Origin: Methyloceanibacter stevinii
Lineage (GTDB): Bacteria; Pseudomonadota; Alphaproteobacteria; Rhizobiales; Methyloligellaceae
Length of the DNA stretch: 64,000 bases
Reading direction: 5' to 3'
NCBI RefSeq assembly: GCF_001723355.1
Contig: NZ_LPWE01000011.1
Coordinates: forward strand, 124,001 to 188,000
A program made the position numbers and the translations under genes. The first letter of the stretch is position 1, and each line of letters opens with the position of its first letter. This document shows positions 9,320 through 18,535 of the stretch, piece after piece. Below the pieces are notes generated by a model. It did not search any database and was not told the DNA's origin. It saw only the letters and a list, made by a program, of their open reading frames with translations.

Positions 9320-10534
9320 CCTGACCATCGACCGGCTGGGTGCCCAGGGCGACGGCATTGCCGAAACGGCGGACGGACCCGTCTTCGTGCCTTTCACGCT
9401 CCCCGGCGAGCGCATCCGCGCCGAGATGCGCCGGACGGAAAGCATGCGGACTGTGTCGCCATTCTTGATCCCAGCCCGGACCGTGTCGAGCCGGTCTGCC
9501 CGCATTTCGGCCTGTGTGGCGGCTGCGCCCTGCAGCACCTCGATACGCCAAGCTATCTGGCCTGGAAGAGAGAACTTGTCGTCACCGCCTTGCAGTCGCG
9601 CGGGCTCGACGTGCCGGTCGAGCCGACGCGTGCCGTCCCGCTCGGTAGCCGGCGGCGGGCCACGTTGAGCTTGGAACGGCGGGGCAAGGATGTCGTGCTC
9701 GGCTATCGCCCCGCACGGTCTCACGACACGATCGAGATTGACACCTGCCCGATCCTCTCCCCCAGGATCGTCTCGGTCCTCCCGGCTCTCAAGGCGCTGT
9801 TGGCGCCTTTGCTGGGCCGCGCGCGGGAGGCGCGCATCGCCGTCACCGAAACCGAGACGGGGCTCGATGTGGCGATTGAGGGCGTGCAGCCCCCGGAGAC
9901 GGCACTTGGAAAGCTGGCGGCCGCCGCAGAGGCGCAAGGCATTGCGCGCCTCACCGCGGGTTCGGAGATCGTCATGCTTACCCCGCCCATGCTGCAGCTC
10001 GGCCGCGCGCAGGTGCGCCTGCCGTCAGGCAGCTTTCTACAAGCCTCGCCTGCGGCGGAAGCGGAGATGGTGGCGCTGGTCCGCGACGGTGTCGGCAAGG
10101 CGAAACGGGTGGCGGATCTGTTTTGCGGACTGGGGACGTTCTCGTTCGCACTCGCCGAGCGCGCCACGGTCGACGGCTACGAGTCGAACGCCGAGGCGCT
10201 CGCCGCACTGGGCGACGCCGTCCGGCACACGCCCAAGCTCAAGCCGATGCGTGGTATCCGGCGAGATCTGTTTCGCGATCCGTTGGGTTGGCAGGAGCTG
10301 AAGCCGTACGATGCGGTCGTCTTCGATCCGCCGCGCGCGGGTGCGTCCGCCCAGGCCGAGCAGCTGGCGAAGGCGAAGGTGAAGCGTCTCGTCGCCGTGT
10401 CGTGCAATCCCGGTACCTTGGCCCGAGACCTACGGTTCCTTGTGGACGGCGGTTACAGGATCACCCGCGTGGTGCCAATCGACCAATTTCTCTATTCGAG
10501 CCACGTGGAGGTGGTCGCGCATCTCGAACGGTGA
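9309..10534 (+). CDS. RlmD/TrmA-type 23S rRNA (uracil-5)-methyltransferase, frame broken near 9440
   Basis: Two adjoining frames make one class I RNA uracil methyltransferase. The first frame gives a TRAM-like start (RLGAQGDGIAETADGPVFVP) and is lost after about residue 45; the second frame carries the Fe-S motif CPHFGLCGGCALQH, the SAM domain (ADLFCGLGTFSFALA) and the catalytic SCNPGTLARDLRFL cysteine near the end. The switch lies between about 9421 and 9455 and needs one missing base. If the break is real the product is lost; I think a sequence error more likely. It overlaps tlyA and converges on the sirtuin gene. Confidence 0.85.
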
Positions 10535-10552
10535 GGGTTCGCGCCCGGCGGG

Positions 10553-11257
10553 TTACGTGTCGTCTTGCAGAAGAGTGTCGACGTAGGCCGGGACGATCTC
10601 CGTCGCCGGGCCGTAACGGGTCTCGGCGAACAGGCTCGCGCCATCGGACGGCTCGAGATTGAGTTCGACGGTATGGGCACCCGCGCGATGGGCCTCGGCG
10701 ACGAATCCCGCCGCGGGATAGACCGTGCCGCTGGTCCCGATGGAGACGAACAGATCGCACGCGCCGAGCGCCGCATAGATGCGCTCCATATCGCGGGGCA
10801 TCTCGCCGAACCACACCACGTCCGGCCGCATATAGCCGGACTCGCTGCAGGCGGGGCAGTCCGTCGCGAGCGAGAGGTCTTCGGTCCAGGGCGACTCGCA
10901 CCGCAAGCCGCGCACAGGGCGCGAACAAGTTCGCCATGCATATGGATTAGTGATGAGCAGCCGGCATCCTCATGCAGCGGGTCAATATTCTGTGTCACGG
11001 TCAGAACCTTGCCGCCATGTTCGCGCTCGAGTTTGGCGAGGGCGAAATGCGCCGCGTTGGGGCGGACATCCGCGAGCCACCTCCGGCGCATGTTGTAGAG
11101 TCGTGGACCTTGGTGGGATTGCGCGCGAAGCTTCGGGCGTCGCCAACTCTTCGACATTGTACGTGTCCCACAGGCCGTCCTTGCCCCGGAACGTGCCCAG
11201 CCCGCTCTCGGCGGAGAGGCCCGCGCCGGTCAGGACGACAATTCTCTCAAAGCTCAT
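10553..11257 (-). CDS. NAD-dependent protein deacylase (sirtuin, CobB-like), three frame breaks
   Basis: Read across three frames this is one sirtuin. The first piece has the NAD motif [19 protein letters not shown], the middle piece [12 protein letters not shown] and HMHGEL with the catalytic histidine, and the last piece the second zinc CxxC ([19 protein letters not shown]) and [11 protein letters not shown]. The breaks are near 11130, 11100 and 10903; restoring one base at each of the first two gives [18 protein letters not shown], the family-typical sequence, so all three look like single-base losses. It is the last gene of the aroC operon, overlapping the DUF4166 gene by 11 bases. Confidence 0.82.
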
Positions 11258-11791
11258 GATCTACCCGCGTTTCGAGACGTCCGTCGTAGCGTAGCAGCAA
11301 GCGGCCCCAAAGGTGCATCGCGACATCGAACAGATACAGATCGCCGTCGGCGCTCTCGCGAATATCCAGTCTTGGCCAGAAGAGTTTCGGCAATGGGATG
11401 CCGGCAAGCCGCACGTCTTCAGTGATCTGCTGCACGCCCTGCGCGTCGGGGAGCAGCCGCAGGCGGACTGTGACGCCGCCAAGAGTCTCTTCGATCGTAC
11501 CGGGGCCGAGCCCGCCACGAGGCGGGACGTCATCGCATGCGCGCCAAACCGCCGCCGCCAAATCTCCCCGTCGCCCGCCGGTGTCATTTCGATCGTCAGG
11601 CGCACACGGTCGGCCGGCGGCGGAAATCGCAAGCTCGTGCGAACAATATGTGCGAGCAGGGAGCGGCCCATTTCGACGGTGGCTTCGCCGTGCCAGATCG
11701 CGCCGTCGCCGACGTCATGCACCGCAAGAACAGCCGCTGGGACCCGCTCCACATCCTTGCCCAGCACCCGGTGAAACAGGGGCGGCTGCAT
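11247..11791 (-). CDS. DUF4166-domain protein, frame broken near 11505
   Basis: Two frames join into one protein of about 180 residues resembling DUF4166. The first piece runs from [18 protein letters not shown] to [11 protein letters not shown], the second from [15 protein letters not shown] to the stop at 11247. The change falls in the CCGGGGCC stretch near 11503-11507 and needs one missing base. No catalytic function is known to me for this domain; it often occurs with DCC (DUF393) proteins, and here its ATG overlaps the DCC stop (ATGA). Cytosolic, with no signal peptide. Confidence 0.68.
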
Positions 11792-12276
11792 CAGCCGATC
11801 AACCTCTGGGTGATGCCGGCATCGCGCTGCGCCGGACAGGTCTCATAGCGCCCGAAGAGTGCGTACCGGTTTCGGGCGATGCGCTCGTAGAGCCAGTTGC
11901 GCAACGGACGCGGCAGGAGAAGGATGGCGCGCACGCAAGGCCAGGCGCCGCCGAGTTGGCTCACGATCTGAACGAAGGCCTCCATGCGCCCATAGGCACG
12001 GCCATCCTGTATGAGCAGGTTGGTCTCGTAGTTCACGTCGTCGAGGCCATAGTGGCGGAACAGGGCACCACCCAGGGCAGACTGCGCCTCGGCGAAGCGG
12101 AAGCGCTTATCGGAGTCGCGCTTCGCGACGAACCGCGCGAAGTCGTTGCATAAGACGCAGACGCCGTCGAACACGATGAGCTGCAAGTCGTCGGGAAAGC
12201 CGGGAACCGCAGGATCGTCGCGGTAGGAATAGGGCGCGTAGGCATCGAGCCCTGCCAAGCGCCCCGTGCCGGTCAC
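11791..12276 (-). CDS. DCC (DUF393) thiol-disulfide oxidoreductase-like protein
   Basis: A 161-residue DCC-family protein with the name-giving motif in [18 protein letters not shown] near residue 35 (DGVCVLC: thioredoxin-like CxxC) and a conserved C-terminal [20 protein letters not shown] region. The family is predicted to have a thioredoxin-like fold; substrates are unknown. I place the start at GTG 12276, which overlaps the stop of aroC (GTGA); the longer frame upstream is a shadow of aroC. Second gene of the aroC-DCC-DUF4166-sirtuin run. Confidence 0.8.
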   Translation of the reverse strand: MTGTGRLAGLDAYAPYSYRDDPAVPGFPDDLQLIVFDGVCVLCNDFARFVAKRDSDKRFRFAEAQSALGGALFRHYGLDDVNYETNLLIQDGRAYGRMEAFVQIVSQLGGAWPCVRAILLLPRPLRNWLYERIARNRYALFGRYETCPAQRDAGITQRLIG

Positions 12277-13418
12277 GACGACGAGTCGGTCGGAAGCCAA
12301 TCCAAATTCGCGTCGATGTCCTGCGCGGCGTCCTGGCCGGTCTGGCCGCGATGACGCAGATAGTGGTCCGCCAACACGATGGCGACCATGGCCTCGCCGA
12401 TCGGCACGGCGCGAATGCCGACGCACGGATCGTGGCGCCCTTTGGTGACGACCTCGGTGTTGTTGCCGTCTTTGTCGATGGTGTTCCGTGGCTGGAGGAT
12501 CGACGAGGTGGGCTTGACTGCGAAACGCGCGACCACGGGCTGGCCCGTTGAGATGCCGCCGAGGATTCCGCCCGCATGATTGGACAGGAAGGTCGGCCAG
12601 CCCGGCGGTCCGTTGCGTATCTCGTCGGCGTTCTCCTCGCCGGACAAGGCCGCCGCCTCAAAGCCGGACCCGATCTCCACGCCCTTCACGGCATTGATGC
12701 TCATGAGCCCGGAGCAGATGTCCTGGTCGAGCTTGGCGTAGAGCGGCGCGCCGAGGCCGACCGGCACGCCGTCCGCCACGATCTCGATGACGGCGCCGGT
12801 GGACGACCCGGACTTGCGCACCTCGTCGAGGAAATCGGCCCAAATCTCCGCGGCCTTGGGATCGGGACAGAAGAACGGGTTCTCGTTCACTGCGTCCCAG
12901 TTCCAATTGGCGCGATCGATCTTGTGAGGACCCACCTGAACCAAGGCGCCGCGCACGCGTAATCCCGGCACGACCTTCCGCGCCACCGCGCCGGCTGCCA
13001 CACGGGTCGCGGTCTCGCGCGCCGACGCACGGCCCGAACCGCGGTAGTCCCGCACCCCGTATTTTTCGGCATAGGTATAGTCGGCGTGGCCGGGGCGGAA
13101 CTTGTCCTTGATGTCCCCGTAATCCTTCGAGCGCGCATCGACGTTCTTGATCTGGAGCGCGATGGGCGTCCCCGTCGTGACCTGTTCGCCCTCGTCGTTC
13201 GCGAATACGCCGGACAGGATCTCGACCGTGTCCGGCTCTTTCCGCTGGGTCGTGTATTTCGATTGGCCCGGCCGGCGCTTGTCCAGGTAGCTCTGGATCT
13301 CGGCCTCCGTGATCGGGATGCCGGGGGGGCAGCCGTCGACGACGCAGCCGATCGCGGGCCCGTGGCTCTCGCCCCAGGTCGTGATGCGGAAAAGATGGCC
13401 GAAACTGTTATGCGACAT
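12273..13418 (-). CDS. aroC: Chorismate synthase
   Basis: A 381-residue chorismate synthase, which converts EPSP to chorismate with reduced FMN as the last step of the shikimate pathway. Signatures seen: [18 protein letters not shown] near the N terminus, the [18 protein letters not shown] segment and the C-terminal [17 protein letters not shown]. Complete. The start at 13418 ([11 protein letters not shown]) is the family start; an upstream ATG at 13454 lacks homology. It heads the operon that continues with the DCC, DUF4166 and sirtuin genes. Confidence 0.96.
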   Translation of the reverse strand: MSHNSFGHLFRITTWGESHGPAIGCVVDGCPPGIPITEAEIQSYLDKRRPGQSKYTTQRKEPDTVEILSGVFANDEGEQVTTGTPIALQIKNVDARSKDYGDIKDKFRPGHADYTYAEKYGVRDYRGSGRASARETATRVAAGAVARKVVPGLRVRGALVQVGPHKIDRANWNWDAVNENPFFCPDPKAAEIWADFLDEVRKSGSSTGAVIEIVADGVPVGLGAPLYAKLDQDICSGLMSINAVKGVEIGSGFEAAALSGEENADEIRNGPPGWPTFLSNHAGGILGGISTGQPVVARFAVKPTSSILQPRNTIDKDGNNTEVVTKGRHDPCVGIRAVPIGEAMVAIVLADHYLRHRGQTGQDAAQDIDANLDWLPTDSSS

Positions 13419-13620
13419 GGCCTTTCTGTACTCGCTTCTCGCCGAAGCGTCCATCGGGCAACGTCGTTCAGGTCATGAAATTGACGCGCACGGGCCACGC
13501 GGTGAGCCCGCTTTCGTCTTAATTTTCCTTAGCTTGCGCCTCGTGCGGTTTCTCGCGCCGGCCAGCTCGATCCTTCGCTGGCCGCACCCTCCCAAGACAC
13601 AATAGTAAAAGGAGTCGCCG

Positions 13621-14064
13621 ATGCGTGCGGTGCATGCACGTCTGTTGACGTTGACTGTCGTCTTTCTGTCGAGCGCGATGACGCTCTCGCCTGCCTCTTC
13701 GATGCCGTTGAACTTCTCGATGACCGCGTCCGGCAGCGCCCCATCCAAATCAATCGTGAAGCGGGCCAATGCGGCCACAGCGGCCCGGCACGGCGTGGGA
13801 CCGCGCCCCGCGCGCTGGTGCGGCTGGTACATGCGCACCCAGCTCGGGGGCGGCCCGGAATACAATCTCGCGCGCAATTGGGCCAAACGCGGCCGGCCGC
13901 TGAACGGTCCGCGCGTCGGCGCCGTGGTCGTCTGGTCGCATCACGTCGGCCTGATCACAGGCCGCACCAAGGATGGCCAATGGATCGTCCGGTCCGGCAA
14001 TGACGGGGGCCGCGTGCGCGAACGTCCGCGCTCGGTCGCCGGCGCCGTTTTCCGCAAGGTCTAG
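13621..14064 (+). CDS. Exported CHAP/NlpC-P60-like cysteine peptidase-fold protein
   Basis: A 147-residue protein with an N-terminal signal peptide and a mature domain of the cysteine-histidine amidohydrolase type: the candidate cysteine in ARWCGWYMRTQLG at about residue 62, GAVVVWSHHVGLITG with the candidate histidine, and IVRSGNDGGRVRERPRS. This layout matches short CHAP-like proteins common in Hyphomicrobiales; murein hydrolysis is a family-based guess. A strong AAGGAG site 8 bases before the ATG fixes the start. It stands alone between aroC and fabI. Confidence 0.7.
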   Translation: MRAVHARLLTLTVVFLSSAMTLSPASSMPLNFSMTASGSAPSKSIVKRANAATAARHGVGPRPARWCGWYMRTQLGGGPEYNLARNWAKRGRPLNGPRVGAVVVWSHHVGLITGRTKDGQWIVRSGNDGGRVRERPRSVAGAVFRKV

Positions 14065-14091
14065 TCGGGGTAGGGCGGGCGTCGTCCCGCC

Positions 14092-14910
14092 CTAATCCCT
14101 CGCCACGGAGATGTCCGGGGCGTCCTCGTTCTTCATGCCGACCACGTGGTAGCCCGCATCGATGTGCAGGACTTCACCTGTGACACCGGCGGAAAGATCG
14201 GACAGAAGGTAGAGTCCGCCGCCGCCCACGTCCTCGATGGTGACGGTCCGGCGCAGCGGCGAGTTGTACTCGTTCCACTTCAGAATGTAGCGGAAGTCCG
14301 AAATGCCCGAGGCGGCCAGCGTCTTGATCGGACCGGCCGAGATCGCGTTCACGCGGATATTGTTCTTGCCGAGATCGGCGGCGAGATATTGCACGCTCGT
14401 TTCCAGCGCAGCCTTGGCGACGCCCATCACGTTGTAATGGGGCATGACCTTCTCGGCGCCGTAATAGGTGAGGGTCACGATCGAGCCGCCATTCGTCATC
14501 AGCGGCTCGGCCCGCTTAGCCATGGCTGTCAGCGAGAAGCAGGAGACATTCATTGTCTTGGCGAAGTTCTCTTCGGTCGTGTCGACGTAGCGGCCGTCGA
14601 GCTGATCCTTGTCCGAAAAGGCGACAGCGTGGACGATGAAGTCGAGGCTGCCCCATTCCTTCTCGACGGCCGCGAAGACGGCGTCCATCGATGCGGTGTC
14701 GGTGACGTCGCAGGGGAGGACGAGCTTCGCGCCAACCTCGGCGGCGAGCGGCTCGACGCGCTTCTTCAAGGCATCGCCCTGGTAGGTCAGCGCGACTTCG
14801 GCACCTTGGCCGGCGACTGCCTTGGTGATGCCCCAAGCGATCGAGCGATTGTTGGCGACACCGAAAACGATGCCACGCTTGCCCGCCATGAGATTTCCGC
14901 CTTCCGCCAT
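14092..14910 (-). CDS. fabI: Enoyl-[acyl-carrier-protein] reductase (NADH), FabI
   Basis: A 272-residue short-chain dehydrogenase of the FabI type, reducing enoyl-ACP in the last step of each fatty-acid elongation cycle. The NADH-binding start is GIVFGVANNRSIAWGI, and the active-site Tyr/Lys pair is in YYGAEKVMPHYNVMGVAKAAL with the FabI spacing. The C-terminal extension after the GGGGLYLLSDLSAGVTGEVL segment is normal. An internal ATG at residue 8 (MAGKRG) may be the true start. Confidence 0.95.
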   Translation of the reverse strand: MAEGGNLMAGKRGIVFGVANNRSIAWGITKAVAGQGAEVALTYQGDALKKRVEPLAAEVGAKLVLPCDVTDTASMDAVFAAVEKEWGSLDFIVHAVAFSDKDQLDGRYVDTTEENFAKTMNVSCFSLTAMAKRAEPLMTNGGSIVTLTYYGAEKVMPHYNVMGVAKAALETSVQYLAADLGKNNIRVNAISAGPIKTLAASGISDFRYILKWNEYNSPLRRTVTIEDVGGGGLYLLSDLSAGVTGEVLHIDAGYHVVGMKNEDAPDISVARD

Positions 14911-15024
14911 AAGCCCTCCTTCAGACTAATCTGGGGGCCTCTTATACACCGGGCTGGCCTCGCCGAAAGGGCTTTCGCCGATTCGGCAGGACCAGCCCGG
15001 TGCTAACGGGCGGGGGGCGAAGTC

Positions 15025-15213
15025 TTAGGTGTGGTCGCGCTTTACCGGCACGAGCGGGGAGAGCGTCTCTCCGGCATCCGCGGGAACGTCACGGTCCCGC
15101 ACGACGATTGCGGACCGCAGCGGGGTGAAGCGAGCGCCCGCTTTTGGCGTTTCCTTGATCGCTTCGGCGCGAAGCGGCGTGGTGGCTTCGGTAACGGCGT
15201 AACTCTCGGACAT
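15025..15213 (-). CDS. Small protein of unknown function
   Basis: A possible 62-residue protein (MSESYAVTEATTPLRAEAIK at the start) 8 bases downstream of the surface-antigen gene on the same strand. No signal peptide, membrane segment or recognised domain. The case for it is the short spacing, a GGATAGAGGG stretch before the ATG, and a plausible composition. It could be a chance frame. Confidence 0.4.
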   Translation of the reverse strand: MSESYAVTEATTPLRAEAIKETPKAGARFTPLRSAIVVRDRDVPADAGETLSPLVPVKRDHT

Positions 15214-15221
15214 AAAACCCT

Positions 15222-15668
15222 CTATCCGGCGATGGCCCAGTGGCCGTCTGGCGACCGGCAGGCAACGCCTTCGATCTCGTTTTCCTTGCCGCTGCGGCTC
15301 AACGAATAGAGAACCGTGCGGCACAAGCGGCCGTGCTCGTCCCGGAACACGGAGAGGGGTTTGATCCGGCCCGCAAGTTTGGTGGCTTGCCGCCGCCATA
15401 CGAGGGTCGCCCCGTCGCCAAGCTCCGTGAGGGCCATTTGCAGGGCCCGAAGCGCGACTTCCCTATCTGAACGATCAAGAGTGGTTTTAAGTTCCGTGAG
15501 CGGGCTATTCGGCTCCACTACGGTTTCCGGCGTCACGGTCTTGAAGACCGGCACCACGACATGTGCCCCGCGATCCTCTGCCTTGAGAGGAATGAGGGCG
15601 GGGAGCAATACACACAACACGAGAGCCCCCGCCCCCTTGATAGGGGCGTTCCAATGGAACGTACGCAT
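15222..15668 (-). CDS. Surface antigen (RT0821/Lpp0805-like) protein
   Basis: A 148-residue exported protein: hydrophobic N-terminal segment ([17 protein letters not shown]) followed by a short domain resembling the C-terminal half of the rickettsial 17-kDa-type surface antigen, with [18 protein letters not shown] and [16 protein letters not shown] as the recognisable part. The two cysteines in that part are usual. No canonical lipobox is visible. It is divergent from pdxH. Confidence 0.65.
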   Translation of the reverse strand: MRTFHWNAPIKGAGALVLCVLLPALIPLKAEDRGAHVVVPVFKTVTPETVVEPNSPLTELKTTLDRSDREVALRALQMALTELGDGATLVWRRQATKLAGRIKPLSVFRDEHGRLCRTVLYSLSRSGKENEIEGVACRSPDGHWAIAG

Positions 15669-15827
15669 AACAAACCGTCCCCAAATACTGACGCGGATAC
15701 TGAAATCCCCCCGCGCCCACTATCAACACGACCGATCCTGGCCTATCAGGGTGAGGAAAACGTAAATGCCCGTATCGTGCTGGGAAGTTTTTTCGACGGC
15801 GCGGCTGGGCGGAGTGACTGGCAAAAT

Positions 15828-16433
15828 ATGATGGACAATCAAGACTTCACGGCCGCAAACGACCCTTTCGCCCTGTTCCAGACTTGGCTCACGGAGGCAG
15901 AAAAAACCGAACCGGCCGATCCTGAGGCGATGGCCTTGGCCACGGCGGACGCGGACGGGCTGCCGAATGTCCGCATGATTCTCTTGAAGGGCGCCGACGA
16001 GCGCGGCTTCGTCTTTTACACGAACCGCGGCAGCGCGAAGGGCGGCGAACTCGCCGCCAACCCCAAGGCGGCGCTTCTTTTCTATTGGAAGAGCCTCGGC
16101 CGGCAGATCCGCGTGGCGGCGGTCGAGCCTACGACAGAGGCTGAAGCGGACGCCTATTTCGCGACCCGTCATCCGCAAAGCCGCATCGGCGCCTGGGCAT
16201 CCCAACAATCACGGCCCTTGGAGAGCCGCGCGGTCTTGGAAGAGGCGGTGGCGCGTTATACGGACGAATTTGACGGACGCGAGGTTACGCGGCCAGACTA
16301 TTGGCGTGGCTATCGCGTCCGGCCGGTCGAGATCGAGTTCTGGCAGAACGGGGAGTACCGGCTGCACGACCGGGTCGTATTCCGCCGGGCTGCGCTTGAC
16401 GGCGCCTGGACAAAAACGCGCCTCAATCCGTGA
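15828..16433 (+). CDS. pdxH: Pyridoxamine 5'-phosphate oxidase
   Basis: A 201-residue FMN enzyme that oxidises pyridoxine/pyridoxamine phosphate to pyridoxal phosphate. Seen: [20 protein letters not shown] near residue 45, the FMN-phosphate region [30 protein letters not shown], and the C-terminal signature [13 protein letters not shown]. Start at 15828 or the adjacent ATG at 15831; the long upstream frame is spurious. It matches the usual length of about 200 residues. Confidence 0.93.
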   Translation: MMDNQDFTAANDPFALFQTWLTEAEKTEPADPEAMALATADADGLPNVRMILLKGADERGFVFYTNRGSAKGGELAANPKAALLFYWKSLGRQIRVAAVEPTTEAEADAYFATRHPQSRIGAWASQQSRPLESRAVLEEAVARYTDEFDGREVTRPDYWRGYRVRPVEIEFWQNGEYRLHDRVVFRRAALDGAWTKTRLNP

Positions 16434-16483
16434 GCCGAATTGTGCTATCGCAGCAAGCCGGATGCGCATGAGGACGACATAAC

Positions 16484-17401
16484 GTGACCGCGGAAGACAC
16501 AATCGAACGCTTTGCCACCGCGCGCTACGTGGTGAAGGAAGCGCACGAAGCCCGCTGGGCCCGCCGGATCGCCGTGTTCTTCCTGCAGCTTCTGATCCTC
16601 ACGGCCATCCTGCACCGCTTTTTCGAACTGAGCACGCCGGCGGCCATCAATCTTATCGCCGTGTGCATCGTTGGCCTCGGGTTGGCGGTTTTGATCGCGG
16701 TCGTTTCTTTGATCCGCATCTGGTTCGGCGGCCAGACCGGTGCGACCAACGACTTCGCGGCGATCATCGTCGGCCTGATCGGACTCGCACTGCCGGCCTA
16801 TTTCCTGTCGCAGGCGTTTCTCCTGCCGGAACTCACCGACATCCAGACATCGCCGGAGGATCCGCTGCAGTACACGGTGCTTCTGGAACAGCGGCCGCGC
16901 GACGCCAATCCCCTCGGAAACCCATCGGCCGAGCAGGTGCAGCTCCAGGCGGAGGCGTACGAGGATATCGGTCCGATCACCGTGGACCGGCCCGCGGGCG
17001 CCGTTTTCACCGTCGTCAACGAGGCGGTAAAGCAGCTCGGCTGGACCGTGGTCGTCAACGAGGCGCCAGGGGAGAGCGGCGTCGGCCGCATCGAAGCGAC
17101 CGACACGTCGCTGATCATGGGCTTCACCGACGATCTGGTGGTGCGCGTAAAGGGCGACGACACGTCCGCGGTCGTCGACATCCGGTCCGCCTCGCGCTAC
17201 GGCCGCAGCGACCTCGGCGCCAACGCGGAGCGCATCAGGGCCTTCGAGGACGAGGTCAACACCGCCCTTGAGAAGGGTGAGACGACGGTTCTCGAACAGA
17301 CCGCCGCAGAGCCCGAGGAAGAGCCCGTCGCGGCGCCGGCGAAACAGGTCAAGAAGAAGAAGCGTCGGAGCCGGAAGCGGCGCGTATATAGAAGGCGCTA
17401 A
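16484..17401 (+). CDS. DUF1499-domain membrane protein
   Basis: A 305-residue protein with a GTG start, three or so hydrophobic helices in the first 115 residues (around 27-45, 52-72, 90-110), then a DUF1499 domain (about residues 150-265; ...VVDIRSASRYGRSDLGANAER is typical) and a tail of glutamates followed by a strongly basic end (KQVKKKKRRSRKRR). The last 53 bases overlap the 3' end of the MBL gene on the other strand, so the basic tail and the hydrolase C terminus share DNA. Function unknown. Confidence 0.75.
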   Translation: MTAEDTIERFATARYVVKEAHEARWARRIAVFFLQLLILTAILHRFFELSTPAAINLIAVCIVGLGLAVLIAVVSLIRIWFGGQTGATNDFAAIIVGLIGLALPAYFLSQAFLLPELTDIQTSPEDPLQYTVLLEQRPRDANPLGNPSAEQVQLQAEAYEDIGPITVDRPAGAVFTVVNEAVKQLGWTVVVNEAPGESGVGRIEATDTSLIMGFTDDLVVRVKGDDTSAVVDIRSASRYGRSDLGANAERIRAFEDEVNTALEKGETTVLEQTAAEPEEEPVAAPAKQVKKKKRRSRKRRVYRRR

Positions 17402-18284
17402 GCCCTTCGGTCGCACCCTCGGCCGTGACGATGCCGCGTTCTTTCAAGAATTCCAGATGCGCCAGCACCGACAGCGCGGCGGCGACCTTCAGGTTCGCAT
17501 CGAGTCCGCCATACAGCCGCGCCACGATGCGGGGGATCGTGTTCACGCCCTCATCGACGCAGGCGAGGATCGTCTGTTCGCGCCACAAACGGTGAGTCAT
17601 GTACGCCCGCACGACGCGGCGCGGGGTTTCGATGCGGCCGCCGTGGCCCGGGAAAAAGACCTTGTCGTGCCGTTGCGCCAGGCGCTGAAGCGAGCCGAGG
17701 AAGTCCGCCATGCTGCCTTCGGGGGGCGCGATGACTGTCGTATTCCACCCCATCACATGATCGCCGGTGAAGACGGTGCGCTCCCCGATCAGGGCGAAGC
17801 ACAAATGGTCGGGCGCGTGTCCGGGCATATGCAGCACGTCCAGGGCGAAGCCGCGGCCCTTGATCGTGTCGCCATCCGCGACGGGCGTGTCCGGTTTGAA
17901 TGCTGCGTCGACGAAGCCGTCGCCAAGTCCCGGCGCGACCGCGCCGCGCGTGGTCCCGGTGGGACCGTAAGCGACGATCTCGCCACCGAGCCGCTGCTGC
18001 AAGGGCAGGGCGCCGTCGCAGTGGTCCCGGTGACTGTGCGTGATGAGGATATGGCTGATGCGCTGGCCGCGCGTGGCGCGCGCGATGGCGTCGAGATGGG
18101 CCTCGTCCGTGGGGCCCGGATCGATGACCGCAACCTCGTCGGTGCCGACAAGATAGGTGTTTGTGCCGAGAAACGTGTACGGGCCCGGATTGTTGGCCAC
18201 AATGCGCCGAACGCCGGGGGCGATGTCTTCGGCCACGCCATAGTCGACGTCGGCGTTTCGATTGAATGCGAGCTCGGCTGACAT
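17349..18284 (-). CDS. MBL-fold metallo-hydrolase (lactamase B2-like)
   Basis: A 311-residue metallo-beta-lactamase-fold hydrolase. The metal motif is HSHRDHCDG at about residue 85, followed by MPGHAPDHLCF and FTGDHVMGW, and FFPGHGG before the C-terminal winged-helix-like region. This is the layout of the LACTB2/endoribonuclease-like group; substrate not determinable. I use the ATG at 18284 (MSAELAFNRNADVDYG) rather than 18329. Its 3' end overlaps the DUF1499 gene by 53 bases. Confidence 0.82.
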   Translation of the reverse strand: MSAELAFNRNADVDYGVAEDIAPGVRRIVANNPGPYTFLGTNTYLVGTDEVAVIDPGPTDEAHLDAIARATRGQRISHILITHSHRDHCDGALPLQQRLGGEIVAYGPTGTTRGAVAPGLGDGFVDAAFKPDTPVADGDTIKGRGFALDVLHMPGHAPDHLCFALIGERTVFTGDHVMGWNTTVIAPPEGSMADFLGSLQRLAQRHDKVFFPGHGGRIETPRRVVRAYMTHRLWREQTILACVDEGVNTIPRIVARLYGGLDANLKVAAALSVLAHLEFLKERGIVTAEGATEGLSAFYIRAASGSDASSS

Positions 18285-18496
18285 GAATTGGGTACTGATT
18301 GATGTTTCGGTGCGAACCAGCGGGGGCAACCGCAGGGGAGCCGGACGATAGCAGAACGGCCCACGGGCCGCGCCCCCTTATAGGCCGGCCAAGCTCACAC
18401 CGGTTCTTGCGCAAAATATGACTGAATTCCGGCGCTTTGCCGCAGTCTGGCCGTGATGAGAGGCGCCCGCGGCGGGTGTCCGACGCGGGCGCTTTC

Positions 18497-18535
18497 GAGT
18501 CTTGCCTAGGAGTCTTGCCTCGGACTCTTGCCTAG
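18497..18535. repeat. Three tandem 13-bp repeats at the end of the TonB-receptor gene
   Basis: Three abutting 13-base copies, GAGTCTTGCCTAG, GAGTCTTGCCTCG and GACTCTTGCCTAG, with only two differences from the first copy. The last copy contains the stop codon of the TonB receptor (minus-strand TAG at 18532-18534). Confidence 0.9.
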
